Counted from the stretch's first letter, positions 23,985 to 33,283 are shown. The stretch is 64,000 nucleotides of DNA from an uncultured Collinsella sp. (GCA_900548815.1 URLR01000001.1:1-64000), one strand, 5' to 3'. The notes: a model not told the origin generated them from the letters alone. Numbers and translations are program-made.

Positions 23985-26438
23985 ATGCGTGTTTCTTACG
24001 ACTGGCTCAAGACCATGATCGATATTCCGGAGGATCCCAAGACCCTTTCGGACGAATATATCCGTACCGGCACCGAGGTCGAGGCAATCGACACCGTGGG
24101 CGAGTCCTTCGACCACGTGGTGACTGCCAGGGTGCTCACCAAGACCCCGCACCCCGATAGCGACCACATGTATGTGTGCTCGGTTGACGTGGGCGACAAG
24201 AATCTCGACGCCGACGGCAACCCCGCCCCGCTGCAGATCGTTTGCGGCGCGCAGAACTTTGAGGCTGGCGACCACATCGTCACGGCAATGATCGGCGCTG
24301 TGCTTCCCGGCGACGTCAAGATCAAGAAGAGCAAGCTTCGCGGCGTCGTGTCCATGGGCATGAACTGCTCTGCGCGCGAGCTCGGCCTGGGCGGCGACCA
24401 CTCCGGCATCATGATCCTGCCCGAGGATACGCCCTGCGGCATGCCGTTTGCCGAGTACGTGGGCTCGAGCGACACCGTGCTCGACTGCGAGATCACGCCC
24501 AACCGCCCCGACTGCCTGTCCATGATCGGCATGGCCCGCGAGACCGGTGCCATCTTCGACCGCGATTTCCACGTTGAGCTGCCCGCTATCAAGGCGGAGA
24601 CCGGCCGCGCGACCGACGACGAGCTTTCCGTCGAGATTGCCGACGAGGGCCTGTGCGACCGCTACGTTGCCCGCATCGTGCGCAACGTCAAGGTCGGCTC
24701 GTCGCCCGACTGGATGGTCAAGCGCCTTAACGCCTTGGGTGTGCGCCCGCACAACAACATCGTCGACATCACCAACTATGTGATGATGCTCACCGGTCAG
24801 CCGCTGCACGCCTTTGACCTGGACACCTTTGCCGAGCGCGATGGCCACCGTCGTGTGGTGGTTCGCGCCGCCCAGCAGGACGAGAAGTTCACGACGCTCG
24901 ACGGCGAGGAGCGCGTGCTCGACGCCGGTATGGGCCTCATCACCGACGGCGAGCGTCCCGTGGCGCTGGCCGGTGTCATGGGTGGCATGGATTCCGAGAT
25001 TGAGGACGACACCGTCGACGTGATGGTCGAGAGCGCCTGCTTCAACGCCGGCCGCACCTCGCACACCAGCCGCGACCTTTCGCTGATCTCCGACGCCTCC
25101 ATTCGCTTTGAGCGCCAGGTCGACGAGACCGGCTGCGTGGATGTCGCCAACGTCACGTGCGCGCTCATCGAGGAGATCGCCGGCGGCGAGGTCGCTCCCG
25201 GCTACGTCGACGTTTTCCCCGCGCCCAAGACCATCGATAGCATCAAGCTGCGCTTGGCCCGCGTGCACGCCATCTGCGGCGCCGACATCGAGCCCGACTT
25301 TATCGAGCGCTCGCTCACCCGTCTGGGCTGCACCGTCGAGCGCGACGGCGAGGACTTTATGGTTACCCCGCCGAGCTTCCGTCCCGACCTGCCGCGTGAG
25401 ATCGACCTGATCGAGGAGGTTCTGCGCCTATGGGGCATGGGCCGCGTTACGGCGACCATCCCGGCTGCCAAGAACCACATCGGCGGCCTGACCCGCGAGC
25501 AGAAGCTCACCCGTAAGGTCGGCGAGATCCTGCGCGCCTGCGGCCTCAACGAGACCACGACCTTTGGCTTTGCCGCCCCGGGCGACCTGGAGAAGATTGG
25601 TATGTCCACCGAGGGCCGCGGCTGCCCCGTGGTTCTCATGAACCCGCTGGTGGCCGAGCAGACCGAGATGCGCCGCTCGCTGCTGCCGGGTCTGCTGCAG
25701 TCTGTGGCCTACAACGAGGCCCACGGCACGCCCAACGTGCACCTGTACGAGGTCGGCAGCCTGTTCCATGGCCGCGAGAACGCCAGCCTGCCCAAGGAGA
25801 CCAAGTCCGTGGCGGGTGTGCTCTCGGGCCAGTGGAGCGAGCAGTCTTGGAGCATGAAGTACCGCAAGCTGCGTTTCTTCTTTGGCAAGGGCATCGTTGA
25901 GGAGCTGCTTGCCCAGCTGCGCATCGAGAAGGTTCGCTTCCGTCCCGTCGAGGGCGAGAGCTATGCCTTCCTGCAGCCGGGTCGTGCTGCCGAGGTGCTC
26001 TCGGGCGGTACCGTGCTGGGCTGGGTTGGCGAGATCCACCCCGAGGCGCGCGAGGCTATGGGCATTGACGAGGTCGTCGTTGCCTTTGAGCTCGACCTGG
26101 ACAAGCTGATCAAGGGCGCCCGCAACCAGGAGAACTACCGTGAGTTCTCGCAGTACCCGGCCGTTGAGCACGACCTTGCTATCGTGGTCGACAACACTGT
26201 GACCTGCGAGGATCTTGAGCGTCGTATTACGAGTGCCGGCGGCAAGCTGCTCGAGGGCGTGCGCCTGTTCGATGTCTACCGCGATCCGGTCCGCATCGGC
26301 AAGGGCAAGAAATCCATGGCCTTTGCGCTTACGTATCGCTCCGACGACCACACGCTCACCAGCGAAGAGGTCGAAAAGGCGCACCAGAAGATCGTCACCA
26401 AGGTGTGCAAGGGCGTAAACGGCGAGGTCCGCGGCTAG
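23985..26438 (+). CDS. pheT: Phenylalanyl-tRNA synthetase beta subunit
   Basis: An 817-residue beta subunit of PheRS. Domains in order: a tRNA-binding OB fold (about 40-155; PHPDSDHMYVCSVDVGD), B3/B4 editing domains (about 210-385; VDITNYVMMLTGQPLHAFD), B5 (about 405-480), the catalytic-like core (about 490-690) and the C-terminal FDX-ACB anticodon-binding domain (about 720-815; REFSQYPAVEHDLAIVV). Length and order are normal. AAAGGAGAG precedes the ATG. It presumably shares the T-box transcript with pheS. Confidence 0.95.
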   Translation: MRVSYDWLKTMIDIPEDPKTLSDEYIRTGTEVEAIDTVGESFDHVVTARVLTKTPHPDSDHMYVCSVDVGDKNLDADGNPAPLQIVCGAQNFEAGDHIVTAMIGAVLPGDVKIKKSKLRGVVSMGMNCSARELGLGGDHSGIMILPEDTPCGMPFAEYVGSSDTVLDCEITPNRPDCLSMIGMARETGAIFDRDFHVELPAIKAETGRATDDELSVEIADEGLCDRYVARIVRNVKVGSSPDWMVKRLNALGVRPHNNIVDITNYVMMLTGQPLHAFDLDTFAERDGHRRVVVRAAQQDEKFTTLDGEERVLDAGMGLITDGERPVALAGVMGGMDSEIEDDTVDVMVESACFNAGRTSHTSRDLSLISDASIRFERQVDETGCVDVANVTCALIEEIAGGEVAPGYVDVFPAPKTIDSIKLRLARVHAICGADIEPDFIERSLTRLGCTVERDGEDFMVTPPSFRPDLPREIDLIEEVLRLWGMGRVTATIPAAKNHIGGLTREQKLTRKVGEILRACGLNETTTFGFAAPGDLEKIGMSTEGRGCPVVLMNPLVAEQTEMRRSLLPGLLQSVAYNEAHGTPNVHLYEVGSLFHGRENASLPKETKSVAGVLSGQWSEQSWSMKYRKLRFFFGKGIVEELLAQLRIEKVRFRPVEGESYAFLQPGRAAEVLSGGTVLGWVGEIHPEAREAMGIDEVVVAFELDLDKLIKGARNQENYREFSQYPAVEHDLAIVVDNTVTCEDLERRITSAGGKLLEGVRLFDVYRDPVRIGKGKKSMAFALTYRSDDHTLTSEEVEKAHQKIVTKVCKGVNGEVRG

Positions 26439-26560
26439 GTCCTGCGCTGGGGTATGGGTCAGCGGTGGCTGCTGCCGAGTCCTACGTGACTGCTATGCCC
26501 GGTATAAGGCACCGTTGAGCCTGCATATATGACACGCGCATTACATAACGGCGTGCTGCT

Positions 26561-26589
26561 TTGTCGGCAGTGCGCCGTTTTGCTATGAT
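26561..26589 (+). promoter_or_regulatory. Promoter of the nickel/cobalt transporter operon
   Basis: -35 TTGTCG (26561-26566), a 17-base spacer and -10 TATGAT (26584-26589). The predicted transcription start, about 26596, lies just before the NikR-like operator. Confidence 0.6.
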
Positions 26590-26599
26590 AGCCCGCGGA

Positions 26600-26627
26600 G
26601 TGTTACGAATCTGACATTACGTAACAC
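26600..26627 (+). promoter_or_regulatory. NikR-like operator
   Basis: GTGTTAC-N14-GTAACAC forms a 28-bp inverted repeat (half-sites 26600-26606 and 26621-26627). This spacing and sequence agree with the GTGTTAC...GTAACAC NikR motif described for non-enteric bacteria and archaea by comparative genomics, as I recall it. It sits immediately downstream of the predicted promoter, where bound repressor would block initiation. Confidence 0.65.
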
Positions 26628-26684
26628 TGGAAAGGTGATTCAAGCGGCGTTGCAATTCCGTGCGCCGATAACCGGGAGGCGTAC

Positions 26685-27770
26685 ATGCACATTCCAGATA
26701 ATTATCTGTCCCCGCAGACCGATGCCGTCATGGCAGTGGCGATGGTGCCCGTTTGGATCCACTGCATCAAGAAAGTGCGCGCCACGCTCGATCGCGAGCA
26801 CATGGCTTTCCTGGGCATCTGCGCCGCGTTCTCCTTCCTGCTTATGATGTTCAATGTGCCGCTGCCCGGCGGTACCACAGGTCACGCCGTCGGCGGCGCG
26901 CTCATTGCACTGCTGCTAGGCCCCGAGGCCGCGGCTATCGCTGTCTCGGTTGCGCTGGCGCTGCAGGCGCTGCTGTTTGGCGACGGCGGCGTTCTGTCCT
27001 TTGGCGCTAACTGCTTTAACATGGCCTTTGTGCTGCCGTTTGTCGCTGCTATCGTGTTCCGTGCGCTCAACAGCCGCCTGCACGACAAGAGCTGGGGCAC
27101 CTCGGTTTCTGCCGTCGTGAGCGGTTGGGTCGGCCTGTGCCTGGCGGCCCTGTGCGCGGCAATCGAGTTTGGTATTCAGCCGATGCTCTTTACCAACGCT
27201 TCGGGCGCGCCGCTGTACTGCCCCTTCCCGCTGTCCGTGGCTATTCCGGCCATGTTGATCCCGCATATGCTGGTTGCCGGCGTGATCGAGGGCGTGGCGA
27301 CGGCCGCCATCTACGGTTTCATTAAGAAGACGGCGCCGAGCGTTATCGTCGGGCCCGAGGCCGTCGATGGCCAGCTTACTGCCGAGGGCGCTGCTGCCAA
27401 GAAGACCTCGCTGGTCCCCACGCTCATCTTGGTTGCCGTGCTTGTCGTGGCTACGCCGCTCGGCTTGCTTGCCACAGGTGACGCATGGGGCGAGTGGGAC
27501 GCCGAGGGCGCCGCGACCGCCGTTCAGGAGGCTGGTGACGACAGCCTGCAGGCTTCGGTCGGCCTTGATACCCCGACCTTTGCCGACGCTCTGCCTACGG
27601 GTGATTACCTGCAGGCCTATTCCGAGGAGCAGGGTCTTGGCTTTGCCGGTCAGGCTGCCATGTATATCCTGTCCGGCGTGATTGGCGTGGCGGTGCTTAC
27701 CATCGCATTCCGTCTGATCTCGCTGACGGTTAAGGAAAGCGGTGCTCATGGCAATAGCCGAGCTGCCTAG
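26685..27770 (+). CDS. ECF-type nickel (or cobalt) transporter, fused CbiM/NikM-NikN component
   Basis: The membrane substrate-capture component of a Ni/Co ECF importer (361 residues). The metal-binding N-terminus MHIPDNYLSP begins M-H-I-P, as required in this family. Some seven helices follow, with PGGTTGHAVGGAL and FGDGGVLSFGANCFNMA as CbiM signatures. The C-terminal 120 residues add a helix pair around a periplasmic loop, equivalent to a fused NikN/CbiN. The NikR-like operator upstream favours nickel. The GGGAGG SD is six bases before the ATG. It overlaps the Q component by 23 bases. Confidence 0.9.
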   Translation: MHIPDNYLSPQTDAVMAVAMVPVWIHCIKKVRATLDREHMAFLGICAAFSFLLMMFNVPLPGGTTGHAVGGALIALLLGPEAAAIAVSVALALQALLFGDGGVLSFGANCFNMAFVLPFVAAIVFRALNSRLHDKSWGTSVSAVVSGWVGLCLAALCAAIEFGIQPMLFTNASGAPLYCPFPLSVAIPAMLIPHMLVAGVIEGVATAAIYGFIKKTAPSVIVGPEAVDGQLTAEGAAAKKTSLVPTLILVAVLVVATPLGLLATGDAWGEWDAEGAATAVQEAGDDSLQASVGLDTPTFADALPTGDYLQAYSEEQGLGFAGQAAMYILSGVIGVAVLTIAFRLISLTVKESGAHGNSRAA

Positions 27771-28584
27771 CTGGCTTGCGGTCGAGCAGCGTTACGAGCC
27801 CGTGGGGGCTCGGCATCGCGTGATGCAAAAGAATGTCCTGCACCTGGCGAGCCTGCTTGAGCGGGTTCGCCTGGGTGGGGGCGCGCACGAGGGCGGGTCG
27901 ATGGTCGACCGCGCCCTTTCTTGCGTTTCGGCTCCGGTGCGCCTGGTGGGGATGTTCGTCTGCGTCCTGTGCGTGTGTCTGACACAGAGCCCGCTGTACC
28001 TCATGTTGATGGCGGCTATCGCGCTAGTGCTGGTCGCGGTGCGCCCCGCACGCGGGCTGCGTGCGACCATTGTACCGGCGCTCGGCGCCACGGGGCTTGC
28101 GGTGGTTCTGGCATTGCCTGCCCTGCTGCTGGGCGCGTCTGCCACGGGCGCCATGCTCAAGATCGCGCTCAAGACCTTCATTAATGTGTCGCTGGTGCTG
28201 GGCGTTTCGTGGACGCTTACCTGGAGCCGCATGTCGGCGGCGCTCAAAATGCTGCACCTGCCCGACGAGGTCATCTTTACCTTTGATATGGCACTCAAGC
28301 ATATCGAGGTGCTGGGACGCACGGCGCACGATCTGTGCGAATCGGTCATGCTGCGCAGCGTTGGCCGTGCGCCTGAGGGATTTTCGCGTACCGATTCGAT
28401 CGCGGGTATCATGGGCATGACGTTTATCAAGGCGATGGAATGCAGCCGCGCGATGGACGAGGCCATGCTCTGCCGCGGCTTTGCCGGTGCGTATCCGGCT
28501 CCCGCGCGCGCCAGGTTTGGCTGGCGCGATGCGGCCTATGCGGCCGGCGTGGCGCTGCTGACAGTGTTGTGCGCCGTGCTGTAG
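27748..28584 (+). CDS. ECF transporter transmembrane component CbiQ/NikQ
   Basis: The EcfT-type coupling membrane protein (278 residues) of the metal importer. Four to five hydrophobic helices lie at about residues 65-170 and at the C-terminus. Two cytoplasmic coupling motifs carry the Ala-Arg-Gly-type signature near AMECSRAMDEAMLCRGF. AAGGAAA lies nine bases before the ATG at 27748; a GTG at 27742 is too close. It overlaps the NikM gene and precedes the ATPase. Confidence 0.9.
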   Translation: MAIAELPSWLAVEQRYEPVGARHRVMQKNVLHLASLLERVRLGGGAHEGGSMVDRALSCVSAPVRLVGMFVCVLCVCLTQSPLYLMLMAAIALVLVAVRPARGLRATIVPALGATGLAVVLALPALLLGASATGAMLKIALKTFINVSLVLGVSWTLTWSRMSAALKMLHLPDEVIFTFDMALKHIEVLGRTAHDLCESVMLRSVGRAPEGFSRTDSIAGIMGMTFIKAMECSRAMDEAMLCRGFAGAYPAPARARFGWRDAAYAAGVALLTVLCAVL

Positions 28585-28612
28585 GCGCTGCTGGTTCCGA
28601 CTGGGGATGTAA

Positions 28613-29401
28613 ATGGGGAAGGGCGACGTTTTGACGATCGATATGAATAGTGCGGCGGGCACGAACGGTGTGGGCGGCGCCGAGGTCGTTCCGCTCATCG
28701 AGCTGCGCGACGTGGTGTTCTCCTATGCGGGGCATACGGTTGTCGATGGCGTGTCGCTGCAGGTCGATCGTGGTGAACTCGTTGCCCTGCTCGGTCCCAA
28801 CGGCTGCGGCAAGACGACGATTATGCGTCTTATTAACGGCCTTGAACTCGCGGACGCAGGGGCATACCTGTTTGACGGGCACGTGGTCGATGCGGCGTAT
28901 CTGAAGGATTCTGCTGCTGCTCAGAAGTTCCACCAGCGCGTGGGCTTCGTATTCCAAAACGCCGATGCCCAGCTGTTCTGCGCCACGGTGGGCGAGGAAG
29001 TTGCTTTTGGTCCCGCGCAGATGGGGCTGCCGGCAGACGAGCTCGAGCGCCGCGTGCGCGATGCCATGGGGCTGTTCCAGGTTGCCGACCTTGCCGACGC
29101 CTCTCCCTATCAGCTCTCGGGCGGGCAAAAGAAGCGTGTGGCGCTGGCGGCAGTTGTATCGATGAACCCCGATATCCTAGTGCTCGATGAGCCCACCAAT
29201 GGGCTCGACGAGGATTCATGCGACATCGTGGTCAACTTCTTGCTGGCCTACGTCGCGGCGGGTAAGACGGTCTTGATGAGCACGCATCACCAGGATTTGG
29301 TGCGACGCCTGGGTGCCCGTGCAATCTATATCGATCGATATCACCATGTGGTCGAGACGCCTTCGCCGTCGTATGGAACCGAAAGCGGTACTACGGACTA
29401 G
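28613..29401 (+). CDS. ECF transporter ATP-binding protein CbiO/NikO
   Basis: An ABC ATPase of 262 residues. Walker A is LLGPNGCGKTTIMR (about residue 60), the Q-loop FVFQNADAQLFCATV, the signature YQLSGGQKKRVALAA, Walker B DILVLDEPTNGLD and the H-loop STHHQD. The FQNADAQLF segment is typical of ECF/CbiO ATPases. It has only one ATPase domain, so it probably works as a homodimer with NikM and NikQ. It begins 28 bases after nikQ. Confidence 0.93.
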   Translation: MGKGDVLTIDMNSAAGTNGVGGAEVVPLIELRDVVFSYAGHTVVDGVSLQVDRGELVALLGPNGCGKTTIMRLINGLELADAGAYLFDGHVVDAAYLKDSAAAQKFHQRVGFVFQNADAQLFCATVGEEVAFGPAQMGLPADELERRVRDAMGLFQVADLADASPYQLSGGQKKRVALAAVVSMNPDILVLDEPTNGLDEDSCDIVVNFLLAYVAAGKTVLMSTHHQDLVRRLGARAIYIDRYHHVVETPSPSYGTESGTTD

Positions 29402-29481
29402 TTGCTGCGTAGAGCGTGCGTAGCCGCCCGCGCGGCTTTGCCGTGATGGTATAGTTATCCAGGTTTTTTATGGGGGTGGCT

Positions 29482-30330
29482 ATGCCAAGTTGGAACATTC
29501 ATATCGCTCAGACGGAGCGTTTGCTGGAGCGCACCGGTGCACTTGCCAATAGCGTGCGCGACCGCAATGCCTTTTTGTTTGGCTGCGTGGTTCCGGATAT
29601 TTTCGTGGGCTATATGGTCCCTGGCATCGCCGATCCCATCCCGTACCGCATTACGCACTTTGCCAAGCCCGAGCCTATCCCTAAGCCGCGTGAGCACGAG
29701 TTCTGGGATACCTATGTGGCACCGTTGTTTAAAAGTTCGCCCACCGGTGCGCCAGCCGCGGCGACCTCGATTATCGAGGAGCGCGAGCGACTGAATCGCG
29801 TGCACTATCCCCAGCGCTACAGGGATGCTGAGCCGGTTGTCGGTCCCGGCGCTCGTGAGTTCTCGCTTGCGTCCGAAGATGTGGCGCAGTCGTTGCTCGA
29901 TTTGACACTGGGTGTCTGGTCGCATCTGGTGGCCGATACCGTATGGAATACGCGCGTGAATCAGTACCTGGAGGCGCACGGCGGCAAGCCGTGCGAGGAG
30001 TTCCGCATTAAAAAGCAAGGCGACTTTGACTGGTTCGGCAAGACGCTCGGCATTGTTTCGATTCCGCGCGCGACCGATCGCCTGTATACTGCGGCGACGC
30101 GTTTTGGGCAGTATCCCATCCATAAGGAGTATGTGCTCAAGACCATCGGCGTTATGCACGAGATCGTGCGCGAAAACCCCGGCGAGCCCGACCATCCGCC
30201 ATACCGCCTGCTGACCGAGAAATTCTTCGACGCAACGTTTACCGAGGTCATCGAGCTGACCGAGGCGGGCTTTGCGGCTCGCGTTGCCGCTTCTGACGTC
30301 CCCGCAGTCCCCCTGATCGCTAGCTGCTAG
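29482..30330 (+). CDS. Zinc-dependent phospholipase C-like family protein
   Basis: A 282-residue protein of the bacterial family annotated as zinc-dependent phospholipase C-like. It begins MPSWNIHIAQTERLL, with the histidine near the N-terminus and the aspartate in GCVVPDIFVGYM serving as metal ligands. The later LGVWSHLVADTVWNT is the typical His-Asp motif. No signal peptide is visible, so secretion is unlikely and true lipase activity is unproven. The start at 29482 follows GGGGGTGG; an in-frame ATG 12 bases upstream lacks an SD. Its stop overlaps the end of the opposing gene by 4 bases. Confidence 0.75.
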   Translation: MPSWNIHIAQTERLLERTGALANSVRDRNAFLFGCVVPDIFVGYMVPGIADPIPYRITHFAKPEPIPKPREHEFWDTYVAPLFKSSPTGAPAAATSIIEERERLNRVHYPQRYRDAEPVVGPGAREFSLASEDVAQSLLDLTLGVWSHLVADTVWNTRVNQYLEAHGGKPCEEFRIKKQGDFDWFGKTLGIVSIPRATDRLYTAATRFGQYPIHKEYVLKTIGVMHEIVRENPGEPDHPPYRLLTEKFFDATFTEVIELTEAGFAARVAASDVPAVPLIASC

Positions 30331-31400
30331 CCGGCCGGCCCGGCAGTGAATAGCTCAACCCAATCGACAAGTAGCTCTTGCCGTAAGGTATCTTCGGCAA
30401 TGCGCTCCTGTTTGGTCTTTGGGATGTGGGGAAGCCCGGCCTTTTTATGGATGAGCTCGGCTATGTGGTCGAAGCTCTTCTTCTCCTTGATCTGGTCATA
30501 GGTAATTTGGATGACGTCGTAGCCCATGCTTGTGAGTGCGGTGGCGCGCTCGGCATCGGAGAGGCTCGCGGCTTCGCTGTCGTGGGCAGAGCGGCCTTGG
30601 CATTCCAGAATGACGCCCATGCTGTCGGTGGCGCTTTCGATGAGGATATCGGCGTAGCAGCAGGTTTTGTCATACAGCGAACGTGCGGCTTCACTGAGCG
30701 GGATGTGCGCGTTGTTGGCGATCTCGATGCCCTGGCCGCCCTCGTCGCGGGGGAGCGAGATAAGCATGGAGGTCTGTACTTCGAAGGGCGAGGCGGCCTG
30801 CCCCGTCATGTGCTCGGCCGCCCAGCGCAGTTGTTTGACGCCGCGCAGGCCTGCGGCTTGCTTGGCGAACGCGGCGATATCCGTTGCGGTAAGAAGCGGC
30901 GTGCGCTTCCACAAGTTGGTGTCATTGCCCTTGGTGTCGTTAACTCGCTCCCAGCCGCAGTTGGGTGGAATGAACTTAAGCGAAATAGCTTCATCGAGTT
31001 GTTGTTGCGTTCGCTCGCAGGGCTTAAACACTGCAAAGGAGCCGCACATCTCGTAGCACGCCATGAGTAACTGGTTGCGTGAGACCTGCGTGGCAAGGCT
31101 GAGCAGCGTGAACTCCGGTGACGTGACATCAAACCCATGTTCAGTCTGCCTAAAAGACCCCGGAGGTGGTTCTTGGGTCAGGAGGTGCGATTTAAACAGG
31201 CTTCGCGACCCGGATTGTGCCCGAGTGAATACAAGCCTGTGAAGTGGTGCGTGAAGCAGGTCTTTTACAACTGCATGACTTCCGAGGCCACAACATCTGC
31301 GATCCATATTGCCAAGGCTAATGGCGGGGTAAAGGCCTAATACCTGCGGCGGGATGCGGTAGTAGTTAAAGGCGGATTGCCCACAAAGCGTCAGGTCCAT
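30327..31400 (-). CDS. AbiEi-like protein with C-terminal DUF559/Vsr-type nuclease-like domain
   Basis: A 357-residue protein. The N-terminal half has the pattern of AbiEi-type antitoxin proteins (LTLCGQSAFNYYRIP, later FDVTSPEFTLLSLATQV). The C-terminal part has a PD-(D/E)XK-like arrangement: ADILIESATDSMGVILECQG with an E-C-Q-G active-site-like triad, then ALTSMGYDVIQITYDQI, as in DUF559/Vsr-like domains. No AbiEii toxin lies next to it. GGAGG is upstream of the ATG. A defence or phage-inhibition role is inferred from similar architectures. Confidence 0.55.
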   Translation of the reverse strand: MDLTLCGQSAFNYYRIPPQVLGLYPAISLGNMDRRCCGLGSHAVVKDLLHAPLHRLVFTRAQSGSRSLFKSHLLTQEPPPGSFRQTEHGFDVTSPEFTLLSLATQVSRNQLLMACYEMCGSFAVFKPCERTQQQLDEAISLKFIPPNCGWERVNDTKGNDTNLWKRTPLLTATDIAAFAKQAAGLRGVKQLRWAAEHMTGQAASPFEVQTSMLISLPRDEGGQGIEIANNAHIPLSEAARSLYDKTCCYADILIESATDSMGVILECQGRSAHDSEAASLSDAERATALTSMGYDVIQITYDQIKEKKSFDHIAELIHKKAGLPHIPKTKQERIAEDTLRQELLVDWVELFTAGPAG

Positions 31401-31452
31401 AATGCCCTCCTGGCCGAAATCATCTCTTTGAAGCGAGTGATGCCAGCGTCAA

Positions 31453-31580
31453 TCCGGAAGTATGCGGCAAAATCTGAACCCTATGAGCGGACCTGGCTTT
31501 TGAGGCTAGTTTATCAGGCATTTTGTTGCGAAAAAACAGGGTGTGCTCGGAGGTTCCAGAATTTGCCGCATACTTCCGAA
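31453..31580. repeat. Inverted repeat with 24-base arms
   Basis: Arms 31453-31476 and 31557-31580 (core GGAAGTATGCGGCAAA) pair with two mismatches around an 80-base spacer. It lies upstream of the AbiEi-like gene. Apart from this repeat and the pyk terminator I see no gene in 31401-31822. Confidence 0.7.
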
Positions 31581-31758
31581 AACCAGGTCGATTTGGTTCT
31601 TGCTAAAACGATTTATCAGCCCTGTGTGAGGTGTGGGTTTGCCACCGGGCGAACACTTTTAGCGCTTGGGGCTTTATTTTTTGGGCCTCGAAGGGTGGAT
31701 TTCGCGCTTTTGGTAAAGAAATGAGTGCGTGTTTTGCCGTGCGGCGGCATTGGCACAG

Positions 31759-31796
31759 AAAAAGGGCCCGGAAGGCGAAGCCTTCCGGGCCCTTTG
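31759..31796 (-). terminator. Terminator of pyk
   Basis: On the minus strand, AAAGGGCCCGGAAGGC and its complement form a perfect stem, followed by CCCTTTTTCTG. It begins 26 bases after the pyk stop. Confidence 0.9.
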
Positions 31797-31822
31797 CAAT
31801 GCAAATCTGCTGCAAGTGCGAT

Positions 31823-33283
31823 TTAGCGCACCTGAGCGACGTAAGCGACGTTGGTCGAGGAGACCTTGTCCTCGAGCTGGACGCTCATGCGGGGATCGCC
31901 GGCGGTGGCGACGGTCAGGTCGCCGGTCTCGACGTAGCCGAGCTCCTTAGCGGTTTCGATCGCCTTGACGATCGTACCGTTGACGGTGCCCTGGGTAATC
32001 TCGGCCTGGTGCGGGATAACGCCCCAGTACATAATCATCTGCTGGACGGCCCACTCGTGGCGGGAGAACGCGCAGATCGGCATGTTGGGACGGAAGTGCG
32101 AAATCAGGCGAGCGGTACGACCGGTGGTCGTCGGCACGGTGATGCACTTGGCGCCAACGGTGGTGGCCATGTTCACAGCGGACATACCCACAACGTTGTT
32201 GACGACGCGGGTGCCGTGAGCGTCAGCCGGAACCTCGAGCGGAGCGTGAGCCGGGAGGTACTTCTCGGTCTCGAGAGCAATGCTGGCCTGCATCTTAACG
32301 GCCTCGACCGGGTACTTACCGGCAGCGGACTCGCCAGAGAGCATAACGGCGTCGGTGCCGTCGTAAATGGCGTTAGCAACGTCGGCAACCTCGGCGCGCG
32401 TCGGGCGCGGGTTCTGCTGCATGGAGTCGAGCATCTGCGTAGCGGTGATAACGGGCTTGTAGGCTGCGTTGCACTTAGCGATGATTTCCTTCTGGATGTG
32501 CGGAACGAGCTCGGGCTTGATCTCGATGCCCAGGTCGCCACGGGCGACCATGATGCCGTCGGAAGCCTCGAGAATCTCGTCGAAGTTCTCGACGCCCAGG
32601 GCGCACTCGATCTTCGGGAAGATCGTCACGTGCTCGCCACCGTTCTCGCGGCAAAGCTTGCGGATGCCGCGGACGGACTCGCCGTCACGGATGAAGGAAG
32701 CGGCGATGTAGTCGATGTTCTCGGTCAGGCCAAAGAGGATGTCCTGACGATCGCGCTCGGTGATGGCGGGCAGAGAGATGTTGACGTTGGGCATGTTGAC
32801 GCCCTTGCGCTCGCCGATCAGGCCGTCGTTCTTAACGACGCAGGTCATGTCCTGGCCGTCGACGGACTCGACCTCGAGGGCAACCAGGCCGTCGTCGATT
32901 AGGATAAGGGAGCCCTTCTCGACCTCGGAGGGCAGAGCCAGGTAGTCGAGGGAGATGTGCTCAGAGGTGCCGTGGAAATCCTCGGACGTGGGCTGAGCGG
33001 TGACGACAATCTTGTCGCCGGTCTTGACGGCGACCTTCTTGCCGTCGACCAGAAGGCCGGTGCGGACCTCGGGGCCCTTGGTGTCGAGCAGGATGCCGAC
33101 GGGCAGACCGAGCTCCTTGGAAATACGACGGACGCGCTCGATGCGACCGTGGTGCTCGTCGTAGGATCCGTGCGAGAAGTTAAAACGGGCGACGTTCATG
33201 CCCGCCTTGATCATCTCGCGGATGGTCTCGTCGCTATCGCAGGCGGGACCCATGGTGCATACAATCTTGGTGCGCTTGTACAT
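31823..33283 (-). CDS. pyk: Pyruvate kinase
   Basis: Transfers phosphate from phosphoenolpyruvate to ADP in the last step of glycolysis. The 486-residue protein has the start MYKRTKIVCTMGPACDSDE, the MNVARFNFSHG loop, the catalytic-lysine motif VTIFPKIECALGVENFDEI, the metal-binding MVARGDLGIEI and QMLDSM (ITATQMLDSMQQNPRPTRAE). A C-terminal allosteric domain follows (about 350-486). GGAGGT precedes the ATG. A minus-strand -10 (TATAAT at 33352-33347) gives a leader of about 60 bases. Confidence 0.96.
   Translation of the reverse strand: MYKRTKIVCTMGPACDSDETIREMIKAGMNVARFNFSHGSYDEHHGRIERVRRISKELGLPVGILLDTKGPEVRTGLLVDGKKVAVKTGDKIVVTAQPTSEDFHGTSEHISLDYLALPSEVEKGSLILIDDGLVALEVESVDGQDMTCVVKNDGLIGERKGVNMPNVNISLPAITERDRQDILFGLTENIDYIAASFIRDGESVRGIRKLCRENGGEHVTIFPKIECALGVENFDEILEASDGIMVARGDLGIEIKPELVPHIQKEIIAKCNAAYKPVITATQMLDSMQQNPRPTRAEVADVANAIYDGTDAVMLSGESAAGKYPVEAVKMQASIALETEKYLPAHAPLEVPADAHGTRVVNNVVGMSAVNMATTVGAKCITVPTTTGRTARLISHFRPNMPICAFSRHEWAVQQMIMYWGVIPHQAEITQGTVNGTIVKAIETAKELGYVETGDLTVATAGDPRMSVQLEDKVSSTNVAYVAQVR

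Noticed and set aside
26439..26684. Cobalamin riboswitch before the CbiM-like gene
   Set aside because: The conserved B12-box core is not present; the inverted GTGTTAC site explains regulation better.
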